NCBI GenBank assembly: GCA_963789025.1
Contig: CAWBIT010000008.1
Location: 372,001 to 436,000 of the forward strand
From: AP-15 sp963789025
GTDB lineage: Bacteria > Pseudomonadota > Alphaproteobacteria > ATCC43930 > CGMCC-115725
Direction: 5' to 3'
Length of the DNA: 64,000 nt
Positions 24,875 to 32,773 of the stretch are shown in pieces. The notes beneath the pieces are model-generated. The model saw only the letters and a program-made list of their open reading frames with translations, did no database searches and was not told the origin of the DNA. Position 1 is the stretch's first letter, and each line of letters starts with the position of its first letter. A program made the position numbers and the translations under genes.

Positions 24875-25582
24875 TTCAGTGTGGCCTTCTCTGTTGATTG
24901 GCTCTCATCTCGTATCGGCGTGCAAGCGCGACCGCAGAGCCGTGGCGCGCTACGCTTAACAGGCTCGCCGGATGAGAGCAGCGCGCAACGCCACGAACGC
25001 CCCGGTGGGCAAACAGGCACCTCCCGCGCGCGCCGCTCCGTCGCTCGTGAGGGCACTGCGCGATGCGCGCGGGGCCCTCCTGTTCGCTACCGGGACAAAA
25101 CCTGACCCAACGGCCGCAGAGAGGTCCTTTTTGCATGTCGATCGGTCGATCGACAGCCCGGGACGAAGAAACGAGCCGAACAGCCATCAGCGTGATGACA
25201 CTATTCTCCTCAAGCCGGCAGTGTTCAAAATCCTCTTGCCAACTGCGGCGCGATTAAAGAACGAAGAACGGCTTTCCAGCTCCGAACAAAGAACCGGCAA
25301 AAACCAAAAACGACCACTTGAGAGGAAAAGCCCCATACAGGTTCGAATCCATCTCCCTCCGGCAGGATAAGTTATCGAGTCTTTGGGAATTATGCGCTCG
25401 GCAAAGAGGCGGAATTAGCGCCGAGTTTCCGGGCGTTTGCAGGGGGCGCAGCGGCAGAACGGTGGCGAGAGACCCGATTTGACTGACCTTTAGCCCCCGC
25501 GACCGCAGCCGACACCGCATATTGCGGGCTAGCAACCCAATTATTCTTGCTTACCAATCGTACCCTCAAGATACTCGCTCTC
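24875..25582. other. Non-coding gap with one tRNA-3'-end-like motif
   Basis: No convincing gene is visible. Open frames on both strands have no family resemblance. The plus-strand motif at 25337-25363 resembles a tRNA 3' end (listed separately). Confidence 0.4.
25337..25363 (+). repeat. tRNA-3'-end-like motif, copy A
   Basis: CAGGTTCGAATCC followed by ATCTCCCTCCGGCA has a T-loop and an acceptor-like pyrimidine run, but the five bases on each side of the T-loop pair poorly and no tRNA body precedes it. It shares the core GGTTCGAATCC-N-TCTCCCTCC with the motifs at 44827, 47078, 57516 and 62609 on the other strand. Confidence 0.5.
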
Positions 25583-26440
25583 ATGCGAACTGCCAGAACT
25601 TTGGATCTCCGGAGCCCGGCGGTGCCGCTGATCATGTATGGTACCGCCTGGAAGGAGGACCGTACTCAGGCGCTCGTGTTAGAGGCGATTGCCACCGGTT
25701 TCCGCGCTTTCGACACGGCAAATCAGCGTAAGCACTATGTCGAAGAAGGAGTCGGCGCCGCAGTGAGGGCTGCGATCGCCTCGGGCGTAGTTAACCGCGA
25801 AGATCTTTTTCTTCAAACGAAGTTTACATATCAGCGCGGCCAGGATCACCGCCTCCCATATAATCCTGATTGCGATCTCACCACGCAAGTACGACAGTCT
25901 ATTGCCAGCTCCCTGAAGCATCTAGGTGTGACCCGAATAGACAGCTACATCCTTCATGGCCCGTCACAGCGTAGTGGGCTAAGCCAAGCCGATTTGGAGA
26001 CATGGCGGGCTATGGAAGACGCAGCCGATGAAGGCTTGGTTGGCTTACTCGGAATTAGTAATGTCGCTGTCGATCAACTCAAGGCCCTCCTCTGTGGTGC
26101 GCGTATAAGGCCCACATTTGTGCAGAATCGCTGCTTGGTGCGCGCTAGCTGGGACCATGAGATGCACACGCTATGTCAGAAGGAAAATATCATCTATCAA
26201 GCCTTTGCCCTACTTTCTGGAAATCGGCAAGCTCTCCTGAAACCATACGTGACCCAGATCGCCCACCATTATAACAAGACGGTTCCTCAGGTAGTCTATC
26301 GTTTCGCTTTCGAGCTTGGGATGCTCCCCCTTACCGGTACAACAGACGTCGCTCACATGCGAGACAGTCTTGACATTTTCGATTTTACTTTGACCCACGA
26401 TGAAATTGAGACCCTGCTTGCCCTTCGCGGTCTTTGCTAA
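25583..26440 (+). CDS. Aldo/keto reductase
   Basis: The 285-residue product shows the AKR catalytic tetrad: Asp44 (FDTAN), Tyr52, Lys80 (FLQTKF) and His125 (YILHGPS), with NADPH-binding features near the C-terminus (PLTGTTDVAHM). The family reduces carbonyls with NADPH. The ATG at 25583 begins close to the first beta strand; an upstream TTG at 25547 is possible. Composition is clearly AT-richer than the flanking chromosome and no operon partner is present, which suggests horizontal transfer. Confidence 0.9.
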   Translation: MRTARTLDLRSPAVPLIMYGTAWKEDRTQALVLEAIATGFRAFDTANQRKHYVEEGVGAAVRAAIASGVVNREDLFLQTKFTYQRGQDHRLPYNPDCDLTTQVRQSIASSLKHLGVTRIDSYILHGPSQRSGLSQADLETWRAMEDAADEGLVGLLGISNVAVDQLKALLCGARIRPTFVQNRCLVRASWDHEMHTLCQKENIIYQAFALLSGNRQALLKPYVTQIAHHYNKTVPQVVYRFAFELGMLPLTGTTDVAHMRDSLDIFDFTLTHDEIETLLALRGLC

Positions 26441-26579
26441 CGAAACCGCCACCTGAGGCCACTTCGGGGCGTCACCTGGGGGACCCTGCATGCCGGGCTC
26501 GCCCGTGCGCCAAGGGCGCCAGGTCGTCCGATGTTCTCGTCCGGCTCACCACCCAGCTGCCAAGACAACACCAGCGACA

Positions 26580-26664
26580 GCGCTTCTTGGCCTGCATGCG
26601 CAAGATGCTGGTGATGCTCAATGGCCGGGTTCGCGATGAGTTCGCCGCCGCGGCGATCCCTTGA
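26580..26664 (+). pseudogene. IS110-type transposase C-terminal scrap
   Basis: The translation FLACMRKMLVMLNGRVRDEF resembles the conserved tail of IS110-family transposases (ACMRKLL.ILN..RD). The rest of the transposase is not found upstream. Confidence 0.4.
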
Positions 26665-26992
26665 GGGCAGTTTCTTTGTTCGATCGGGTACCGTTTCTTC
26701 GTCCCGACCTGCGAAACTGCACCGGGCGGCGTGCGCAGCCGCGGTCAAGACTGACCGCAGGCCACCGCCGCAGGCGGCGCGCAGCGGTCTTGACGGCGGC
26801 GAGCACGGCACCATGCTCCCCAGGGTCGGGAGGACGTCGTCACCACCCCCCTCAAACACCGTTGCTCGGGCCGCTGAGTGCTCGTCCAATCGGGATTGTT
26901 GGTCGCGCGCGAGGCGCTCCTCGCAATCACCCCCTTGCCGATGACGAGCAATCGCGGTTTGCTGATCGGCGGCAAAGGTTCCGGAGGGCGTG
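26665..26992. other. Gap with no recognised gene
   Basis: GC-rich sequence with overlapping weak frames on both strands. A good GGAGG ribosome site for the next gene lies at 26983-26987. Nothing else is supported. Confidence 0.4.
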
Positions 26993-27886
26993 ATGGCCGG
27001 GCGCGTCGGCATCGTCGGCATTGGCATCATGGGCACGGCGATGATGCGCAACCTCTTGCGTGACAGCTTCGAGGTCGTCGGCTACGACATCGCCGACGGA
27101 GCTATGGCGCGGCTCGCCGAGGCCGGTGGCATCGCCGCTACCTCGCCGCGCGACGTCGCCGAAAAGGTCGAGATCCTGATCACCTCGCTGCCCAATGCCG
27201 ATGCCTTTGAGCAGGTGATGGCGGGCCAAGATGGCATTGCTTCTAGCAACGGCACGGGCCAGATCGTCATCGAATGCAGCACCTTGCCGATCGAGGCGAA
27301 GGCGCGCGGGCACGCGCAGCTCGCGGCGCAGGGCAAGATCCTCCTCGACTGCCCGGTCAGCGGCACCGGCGCCCAGGCGGTCAATAAAGACCTCCTCGTC
27401 TTCGCCAGCGGCGACGAGGCGGCGTTCGAGCGCTGCCGCGAGGTGCTCGCCGGCATGTCGCGGGCGCAGAAATATGTCGGCGCCTTCGGCAACGGCAGCC
27501 GGATGAAGTTCATCGCTAACCATCTCGTCACGATCCACAATCTGGCGTCGGCCGAAGCCTTTGTGCTCGGCGAGATGGCGGGGCTCGATCCGGCGCTGGT
27601 CTTCGACGTGATCGTCGACAGCGCCGGCTCCTCGCGAATGTTTCAGATCCGCGGCCCGATGATGGTGAGGGGCCAGTACGATGAGCCGACGGCGACAATG
27701 ACAACTCATTTGAAGGACCTCGACATCATCGGCAAATTCGCCGCCGACCTCCATTGTCCGACGCCGCTCTTCACCGTCGCGGCGCAGTTCTATCATGCTG
27801 GCGTCGCGCAAGGCCGCGGCGGCCAGGACACCGGCGCGGTCTGCGCCGTGCTGGAAAAGCTCGCCGGGATCGAGCGGAAGCGGTGA
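26993..27886 (+). CDS. 3-hydroxyisobutyrate dehydrogenase-family NAD(P)-dependent oxidoreductase
   Basis: The 297-residue product has the N-terminal Rossmann motif GIGIMG (9-14), the substrate-binding CPVSGTGAQAV block (120-130) and the catalytic Lys172 in RMKFIANHLV with Asn176. The family oxidises beta-hydroxyacids such as 3-hydroxyisobutyrate, tartronate semialdehyde or glycolate-type substrates. A GGAGG site precedes the ATG. A truncated HpaB-type hydroxylase gene follows 10 bases later on the same strand, so the two once formed an aromatic or hydroxyacid catabolic operon. Confidence 0.92.
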   Translation: MAGRVGIVGIGIMGTAMMRNLLRDSFEVVGYDIADGAMARLAEAGGIAATSPRDVAEKVEILITSLPNADAFEQVMAGQDGIASSNGTGQIVIECSTLPIEAKARGHAQLAAQGKILLDCPVSGTGAQAVNKDLLVFASGDEAAFERCREVLAGMSRAQKYVGAFGNGSRMKFIANHLVTIHNLASAEAFVLGEMAGLDPALVFDVIVDSAGSSRMFQIRGPMMVRGQYDEPTATMTTHLKDLDIIGKFAADLHCPTPLFTVAAQFYHAGVAQGRGGQDTGAVCAVLEKLAGIERKR

Positions 27887-27896
27887 GTGACGCAAA

Positions 27897-28659
27897 ATGA
27901 GAACAGGCGCCGACTACCGCCAATCCCTCCGCGACGGACGCAGAGTGTGGGTGATGGGCGAGGGCCAGGTCGAGGATGTGACCACGCATCCGGCGACATA
28001 CGCAATGGTCGAGGAATATGCCGCCTGGTATGACCGCCACCTCGACCCGGCTTGGCAGGACCTTTTGTTGACGCCGCCGAATGCCGACCGGGAGCGAATC
28101 CCGTTGGCCTATGTGATGCCAAAGAGCGCCGAGGACCTGACCCGGATGGGCCGCTCCTTCGCCAAAACCACATTTTTGAGCGCCGGCAACATTACCCATA
28201 CCCCGGCTTACGGCAATCTGATCGCGCTCGGCGTCTTGACCGCATTGCAGGCGCACCAGGCGCCGAATGAGCAGATCGCCGAGGCGATCTCATACCGTGA
28301 GCGGATAGCTCGCAGCGGACGGTTTCTCACCTATTGCGGCGGTGCTCCGATCATCGGCCAGCGTATGCGTCCGGATCCGCGCCAAGCGCGTGGCGCTCGA
28401 GCTAGTGCGCGAGAGCGATGCCGGGGTCGTCATCCGCGGCAAGCTCGGCATGCATACGAGTCCGGCCTATGCCGAGGATGTCTATATCGGCGCCCTCACG
28501 GGCATCGAGATCGGCGGGCATCGCGCCGGTTTGATCCTGCCGGTCAACATGCCCGGCGTCACGACTCTCTGCCGCAAGATCGTCGCGCGCGACCGCAACC
28601 CCGTCGCCGCCATCGCTGGGCGGGTTTCGTCGGGTGCCGAGATTCCCGCTATCAGGTGA
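27897..28659 (+). pseudogene. Truncated, frameshifted 4-hydroxyphenylacetate 3-hydroxylase (HpaB) family gene
   Basis: The first ~155 residues (MRTGADYRQSLRDGRRVWVMGEGQVEDVTTHP...; SAGNITHTPAYGN) are the HpaB N-terminal domain. Near 28370 the frame shifts; the continuation RVALELVRESDAGVVIRGKLGMHTS...AEDVYIG...LPVNMPG is in the next frame. The gene then runs into a repeat at about 28626 and stops; the whole C-terminal domain of ~230 residues is missing. These enzymes are FADH2-dependent aromatic hydroxylases. Loss is certain because of the truncation. Confidence 0.85.
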
Positions 28660-28802
28660 GCCCGCTACGGCGTCACTTCGTGCCGCCGAAGGTGGCACAA
28701 GTGCCGATCCCGCTGCGAAGCTCCTGACGGAGCCATCGCAGATGGTTTCGCCAGCCGAAATGGCCGAACGATACGGCCCCGAGACTCCCGTTCCCGAGTG
28801 GC
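28626..28802 (+). repeat. Repeat copy 1: protein-embedded palindromic element plus zinc-ribbon remnant
   Basis: This block is nearly identical to 29955-30170 except that copy 2 has 39 extra bases. It contains two hairpins: CACTTCGTGCC with GGCACAAGTG (28674-28703) and CTGCGA..CTCC-tgac-GGAG..TCGCAG (28713-28741). Read in frame (28634-28954) it encodes PATASLRAAEGGTSADPAAK and then AEMAERYGPETPVPEW...CSRCG, a degenerate copy of the zinc-ribbon gene at 29821. Confidence 0.75.
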
Positions 28803-28900
28803 GAGTCTGCTCCCGGTGCGGGAGGCGGCTTGTCGCCGAAAGAAAGGGCCGCGACGTTGGCTGCGGCCCTTTTCCTGGAGGCAAATCGCTACGACTTGGG

Positions 28901-29764
28901 TTAAGTCGAACTCGGCTTGTTCACATTCGGCTTGGCCCCAGAAATTGCCACTAGCTTCTCCATTGCGTCGTTCATTTTAGCCGTCCCTTCCAATAATGGT
29001 TTTAAATCATCAAAATTCAATCCAAAATCGGTCAATTGGTTGGAATAGTCACTCAAAGTGGTTGAAAACTTGGGCCAAAATTCCAAAAGCAACTGTACCT
29101 CTTCTAATGTTCTAATGCCAACCCTGTTGGCTCTGACTATTGTATGAACTAGCACAAGCTGATGTTCCAATTGCTTAACAATGTATGCGAAAGGTTTAGA
29201 TGAACTAATAGATTGTTGCCTTGTCAGAATAAGAATTTCTTCTAACTTCTTTTCTGTTGGGTTCAGGTGACGTTCTTTATCAGGAGTGAACTCGATCTCG
29301 CTAATACTCTTCACCAGTTCGGGCCAAAACGCCGTGAACGCCTTTTCCAAACGACTTTCATCGAGCTTCGGTTCCTCACCAGCGTTGTTGATGCTTTGCA
29401 ACACTCCATACATCTGGTCTTGACCAAAGTTCACCATCTGGAATTGCGCCAAGGGGCCTTGCACATCGCTTTGCTCTAATTTGAACAAGATCGGTACCAA
29501 ACGAGACCGATCAATCATTTTTGACAACGAGCCTGCTTCGAAGTGTATCCATGGAGCGATGAGATTGTCCGGTGTCAGACAAATCAGACCAAAATGGCAA
29601 TCCTGTAGCTCAGTTGTCATAGTGCTAAGCCATCTTGCTCCTTTTTCGATGTCTTCGCTTGACATAAATGGTTGAATATTTTGGAGGACGTTCGGCAACC
29701 AATCGTAAAACGACTTGGCGATTTTCTGACTGATCGCTCCCGACCAGCTTATAAACACCTTCAT
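28901..29764 (-). CDS. TIR-domain protein
   Basis: The 287-residue product starts MKVFISWSG and shows a TIR fold over ~140 residues: the first beta strand, a helix with FYDWLP, ICLTPDNLIAPWIHFEAG with Glu76 at the place of the NADase catalytic Glu, and VPILFKL. The C-terminal half is helical with no known domain; RQQSISSSKPFAYIVKQLEHQ marks its start. Bacterial TIR proteins hydrolyse NAD+ or make cyclic ADPR-type signals in anti-phage defence (Thoeris, CBASS, TIR-Argonaute). No partner gene is adjacent. The gene is strikingly AT-rich against its surroundings and lies between two copies of a ~200 bp repeat, a strong sign of transfer. Confidence 0.85.
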   Translation of the reverse strand: MKVFISWSGAISQKIAKSFYDWLPNVLQNIQPFMSSEDIEKGARWLSTMTTELQDCHFGLICLTPDNLIAPWIHFEAGSLSKMIDRSRLVPILFKLEQSDVQGPLAQFQMVNFGQDQMYGVLQSINNAGEEPKLDESRLEKAFTAFWPELVKSISEIEFTPDKERHLNPTEKKLEEILILTRQQSISSSKPFAYIVKQLEHQLVLVHTIVRANRVGIRTLEEVQLLLEFWPKFSTTLSDYSNQLTDFGLNFDDLKPLLEGTAKMNDAMEKLVAISGAKPNVNKPSST

Positions 29765-29820
29765 CCAAATGATTCCCTCTGTCCTTGACAGTGGCCCGAT
29801 CCTGATCGGAGAACCTTAGC

Positions 29821-30243
29821 ATGAAACGGCACACCGGCCCACCGATGACCCTCGGGGGCGCGGCGGCTGCCCAGGTTCGGTTCATCGTGTGGTGCCTCCC
29901 CTTCGGGGAGCCTCGCCTTCCGCGAGCCTCACGGCTTCGCCGGGAGCCGCACGGCTTCACCGGGTGCCGGGATTGCCGTCATCAGGTTGAGCCCGCTACG
30001 GCGTCACTTCGTGCCGCACCCGCCCTGCGGGCGAGTGGTGGCGAAGCCGCCATCTCCGAAGGTGGCACAAGTGCTGATCCCGCTGCGAAGCTCCTGACGG
30101 AGCCATCGCAGATGGTTCCGCCAGCCGAAATGGCGCGACGATACGGCCCCGAGACTCCCGTTGCCGACTGGCATAAGCGGCTGGTCTGTTCCCGCTGCGG
30201 GAGTCACGATACGGATATGGTGGTGACTGGCGAGCGGCGCTGA
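29821..30243 (+). CDS. Zinc-ribbon protein with in-frame palindromic insertions
   Basis: The 140-residue frame begins MTLGGAAAAQVRFIVWC (from residue 9) and ends RLVCSRCGSHDTDMVVTGERR, the two ends of a small rhizobial zinc-ribbon protein family of roughly 70 residues (family recalled, not searched). Between them lie two insertions: residues ~26-50, encoded by short GC-rich hairpins, and residues ~59-100 (PATASLRAA...KLLTEPSQMV), encoded by the repeat shared with 28626-28802. Both keep the frame. Cys25, Cys49, Cys52, Cys123 and Cys126 could still bind zinc. Function is unknown; the frame may be a pseudogene that happens to stay open. Confidence 0.5.
   Translation: MKRHTGPPMTLGGAAAAQVRFIVWCLPFGEPRLPRASRLRREPHGFTGCRDCRHQVEPATASLRAAPALRASGGEAAISEGGTSADPAAKLLTEPSQMVPPAEMARRYGPETPVADWHKRLVCSRCGSHDTDMVVTGERR
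29955..30170 (+). repeat. Repeat copy 2: palindromic element inside the zinc-ribbon frame
   Basis: The element has the same hairpins as copy 1 and an additional 39-base segment (30015-30053) containing CCGCCCTGCGGGCG, itself a small palindrome. The 39 bases equal 13 codons, so the frame is kept. Confidence 0.75.
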
Positions 30244-30417
30244 GGACTTTATCAATCATTGAACCGCAATCATAACCGGCCAACCACATGCCTCTGGAGG
30301 CGAAGTATCGGAATCCTCGCGCTGCGCTTCGCGGCAACGGTTGTTCTATTTGCACCAAATGGATTTGCTCGTGGTCAGATTGTCAGGCTCGGCATTGGGC
30401 CAACAGGAGAAAATTGG

Positions 30418-30723
30418 TTACCTCGGCTTGCGGGCAATCTCATAAGCTTCATTGATCTCCTGCGTCCGTTTTCGGGCGAGAGCCCGAAGATCCGGCCCAA
30501 GGCTTTCTACCCGGTCCGGATGATATTGCATGATCTTTGTTCTATAGGCGGCTTTCACTTCCTGCAACGTCGCTGTTCGGTCGATTTCGAGGACCTCATA
30601 CCACTCACGCTGCTGCGGATGGTCTTCTGGTGCGACCGACGACGCCCCAGCCGCGCCTTCGTGGGTTGTTCCATTCGGAGAATACCCGAGGGCCAGCCCC
30701 GCTGACGAAGAAGGATAGATCAC
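30418..30723 (-). CDS. J-domain (DnaJ-like) protein
   Basis: The 101-residue product is mostly one J domain: WYEVLEIDRTATLQEVKAAYR, then YHPDRV with the HPD motif at 68-70, then RKRTQEINEAYEI. The J domain stimulates DnaK-type ATPases. A ~35-residue disordered N-terminus precedes it. No chaperone partner is nearby. The ATG at 30723 is the only good start. Confidence 0.85.
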   Translation of the reverse strand: MIYPSSSAGLALGYSPNGTTHEGAAGASSVAPEDHPQQREWYEVLEIDRTATLQEVKAAYRTKIMQYHPDRVESLGPDLRALARKRTQEINEAYEIARKPR

Positions 30724-30892
30724 GGTTTCTCAGCGCACTCGATACGGCCCTGCAGGCTGCACTGCAAGAGGCAGCGCCAAGCTAAGTCGGTTGTGCGGTA
30801 GTGGCTCAGGAGCGGAGAGTGCGGGTGAACCCTCGTCAATCCCTGACCCGGTTTAGCCGGGTTTTGAAATGGCGACATGCTTCGGTCTGTGA

Positions 30893-31181
30893 AGTCCCCC
30901 GGCCAGCACGCTCGCGGACGCGACGGGCCACATTGGAGAAACCGCCACGGTCTGCGGCGTGGTGGCCTCCGCTGAATACGAGGCGCGGCCGACGTTGTTG
31001 GACCTGGGTAACGCGTCTCCGAAGGCGGTTTTCACCGCGGTGATCAACGGCGACAATCGGGCGAAATTCGGGACCCCCGAAAACTCCCTTCGCGGTAAGC
31101 GCATCTGTGACGGGGCAGATCAGCGAGCACGAGGGAAAGCCGGAGATCGTTCTCACCGATCCGAGCCAGTTGACCCAATAG
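30893..31181 (+). pseudogene. OB-fold (tRNA_anti-like) nucleic-acid-binding protein, frameshifted
   Basis: The frame reads GHIGETATVCGVVASAEYEA...FTAVINGDNRAKFG...LRGKRI, the core of a small OB-fold family usually seen with a signal peptide and followed by VTG.IS..(K/R)GKPEIVL.DP.QL. Near 31100 the frame shifts, and the remainder VTGQISEHEGKPEIVLTDPS is in the next frame, ending at TAG 31179-31181. The N-terminal start and signal peptide are also lost behind a TGA at 30890. Confidence 0.7.
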
Positions 31182-31391
31182 GGCGCTTGGGGCTCGTCTC
31201 GTCGGCCCATAATTCTGGGCGGTGCGATACCCAGGCCCGACCCCTTGGACACGGGCGTTAGATGCCGCGCTGATCATCTCGGGTCGCCCGGACGGTTTAG
31301 CACCGTCGTGAGCATTGCGATGCTTTGCAAAACTGGGTAGCTCATGGCCTCCAGCATTCCACTCGCACGAGGGTTGCGGCATCCTGAGGCC

Positions 31392-32423
31392 ATGCGTCAT
31401 TCCCTCCTGATGCTTGCCACTTTGCTCCTTGTGCTCTCCGGAACAGCCGAAGTTGAGGGCATTGAATTGCCAACTGTCCCGACGCACGAGATCCCCAAAC
31501 CATCTGCTGAGCCACCCAAAATTGTCGGCCAGCCGATACCGCATCCACCACCCGCTGCGCGCTTGGCCGAAACAGCGAGCTGGTGGGAACGCCTCTGGAC
31601 TGATCCCGTCGCCACCTTCACCATGGCCGTTGCCCTGTTCACGCTCTGTCTGGTCGCTGTGAGCGCTTACCAGGGCAAGCAACTGAGCCGCACCGCAAGT
31701 GTCGCCAATAGGGCCGCTGAGGATGCTGAACAGGCTATGCAAGCCGCCCGAGACAATGCGATCGCTGCCGCTGCGCAGGCTGAAGCAATGGACAGCTTAC
31801 GCAGCACGGCGGAGGCGCAAGAGCGTGTCATGCAAGAACAAGCCAAAGCGATGTCTGCCACCGCAGGCGCAGCGCGGCAGTCGGCTGAGATAGCCAGCAG
31901 GGCCCTTACTGAGTTGGAGCGCCCGTTCGTCTACGCCGAAGTAACCCAGCCCGGTCTCGCATTCACCCTGAGTGACCATCAGCGAGGCTCCGAATTGCAA
32001 CGCGGTACATTGGAACTCTCGTTGCTCAATTTCGGTCGAACGCCCGCCAGCCTGACGAGACTTGAGTACCAGATTACGACTGCGCCACACGGTGATATTG
32101 CCTCGCCCATCGACCCAAGGCGGGTGGGGGGAAGAGAGCTGCCTATTGGCACCGTATCCGCTGATGCGTACCCACATACTGAGGCGACAAACCTGCGCCT
32201 TTTTTTCTTTGAGGAAGAACAGGAGATCGTCGAGGGAAGGTGCTCAGTTTGGCTTGTGGGCTTCGTTCGATACAACGACATTTTCGGGAACCGCCATGTA
32301 ACCGGATTTGCAAAGGTTTTCGATGGGATTGGCGGGCGCTTCGTCACTCGCGGGGGCGATGCATACAATTATGCTCGTACTGAACGGAGTGAAGAAATTC
32401 CGACCCCATCTTCAATGGGCTAA
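31392..32423 (+). CDS. Exported membrane-anchored coiled-coil protein of unknown function
   Basis: From the ATG at 31392 the 343-residue product has a signal peptide (MRHSLLMLATLLLVLSGTAE), a Pro-rich linker, one membrane segment (about 70-92, VATFTMAVALFTLCLVAVSAY), a ~75-residue Ala-rich coiled coil, and a C-terminal beta-rich domain (VYAEVTQPG...VGFVRYNDIFGNRHVTGF). This arrangement is common in rhizobial hypothetical proteins. No enzymatic motif is visible. The longer frame from 31344 lacks a ribosome site. Confidence 0.75.
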   Translation: MRHSLLMLATLLLVLSGTAEVEGIELPTVPTHEIPKPSAEPPKIVGQPIPHPPPAARLAETASWWERLWTDPVATFTMAVALFTLCLVAVSAYQGKQLSRTASVANRAAEDAEQAMQAARDNAIAAAAQAEAMDSLRSTAEAQERVMQEQAKAMSATAGAARQSAEIASRALTELERPFVYAEVTQPGLAFTLSDHQRGSELQRGTLELSLLNFGRTPASLTRLEYQITTAPHGDIASPIDPRRVGGRELPIGTVSADAYPHTEATNLRLFFFEEEQEIVEGRCSVWLVGFVRYNDIFGNRHVTGFAKVFDGIGGRFVTRGGDAYNYARTERSEEIPTPSSMG

Positions 32424-32773
32424 ACCGCGATCGGCACACCCCCCTCACTTACACGATTATGATCCCGGCCCCCAAGGGACACCCTCGGCAGCTCTGCGGG
32501 CTCGATGCCTAACAGGCGCAAAAACCTAGGTCCCACGGGGAGGAGGACCGGAGACGATGGGCAGCCGTCAATGGACTCTGTCGTGGCTGATGTGGGGGGC
32601 AATTGGGGGCTCGCGCCCACGCTCGTCTACTGGGTGACCGGACTGATCGGGTGAGCCTTCCGGGGCAAGGGCGGGGCTCCGGGGGCGGGTAGCCGGCCCC
32701 TCGAAAACATTGGAGAGGGGCGACACTACCGGCGCGATGCAATTCCGCCTGGGTGAGGCGGCCCATCGGCGTG
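32424..32773. other. Gap downstream of the coiled-coil protein and cyclase genes
   Basis: Convergent intergenic region. GC-rich with several short G-runs; no gene or clear terminator seen. Confidence 0.4.

Noticed and set aside
24876..25187. A 103-residue minus-strand protein
   Set aside because: Arg/Ala/His-rich, no ribosome site, and typical of random frames in GC-rich DNA.
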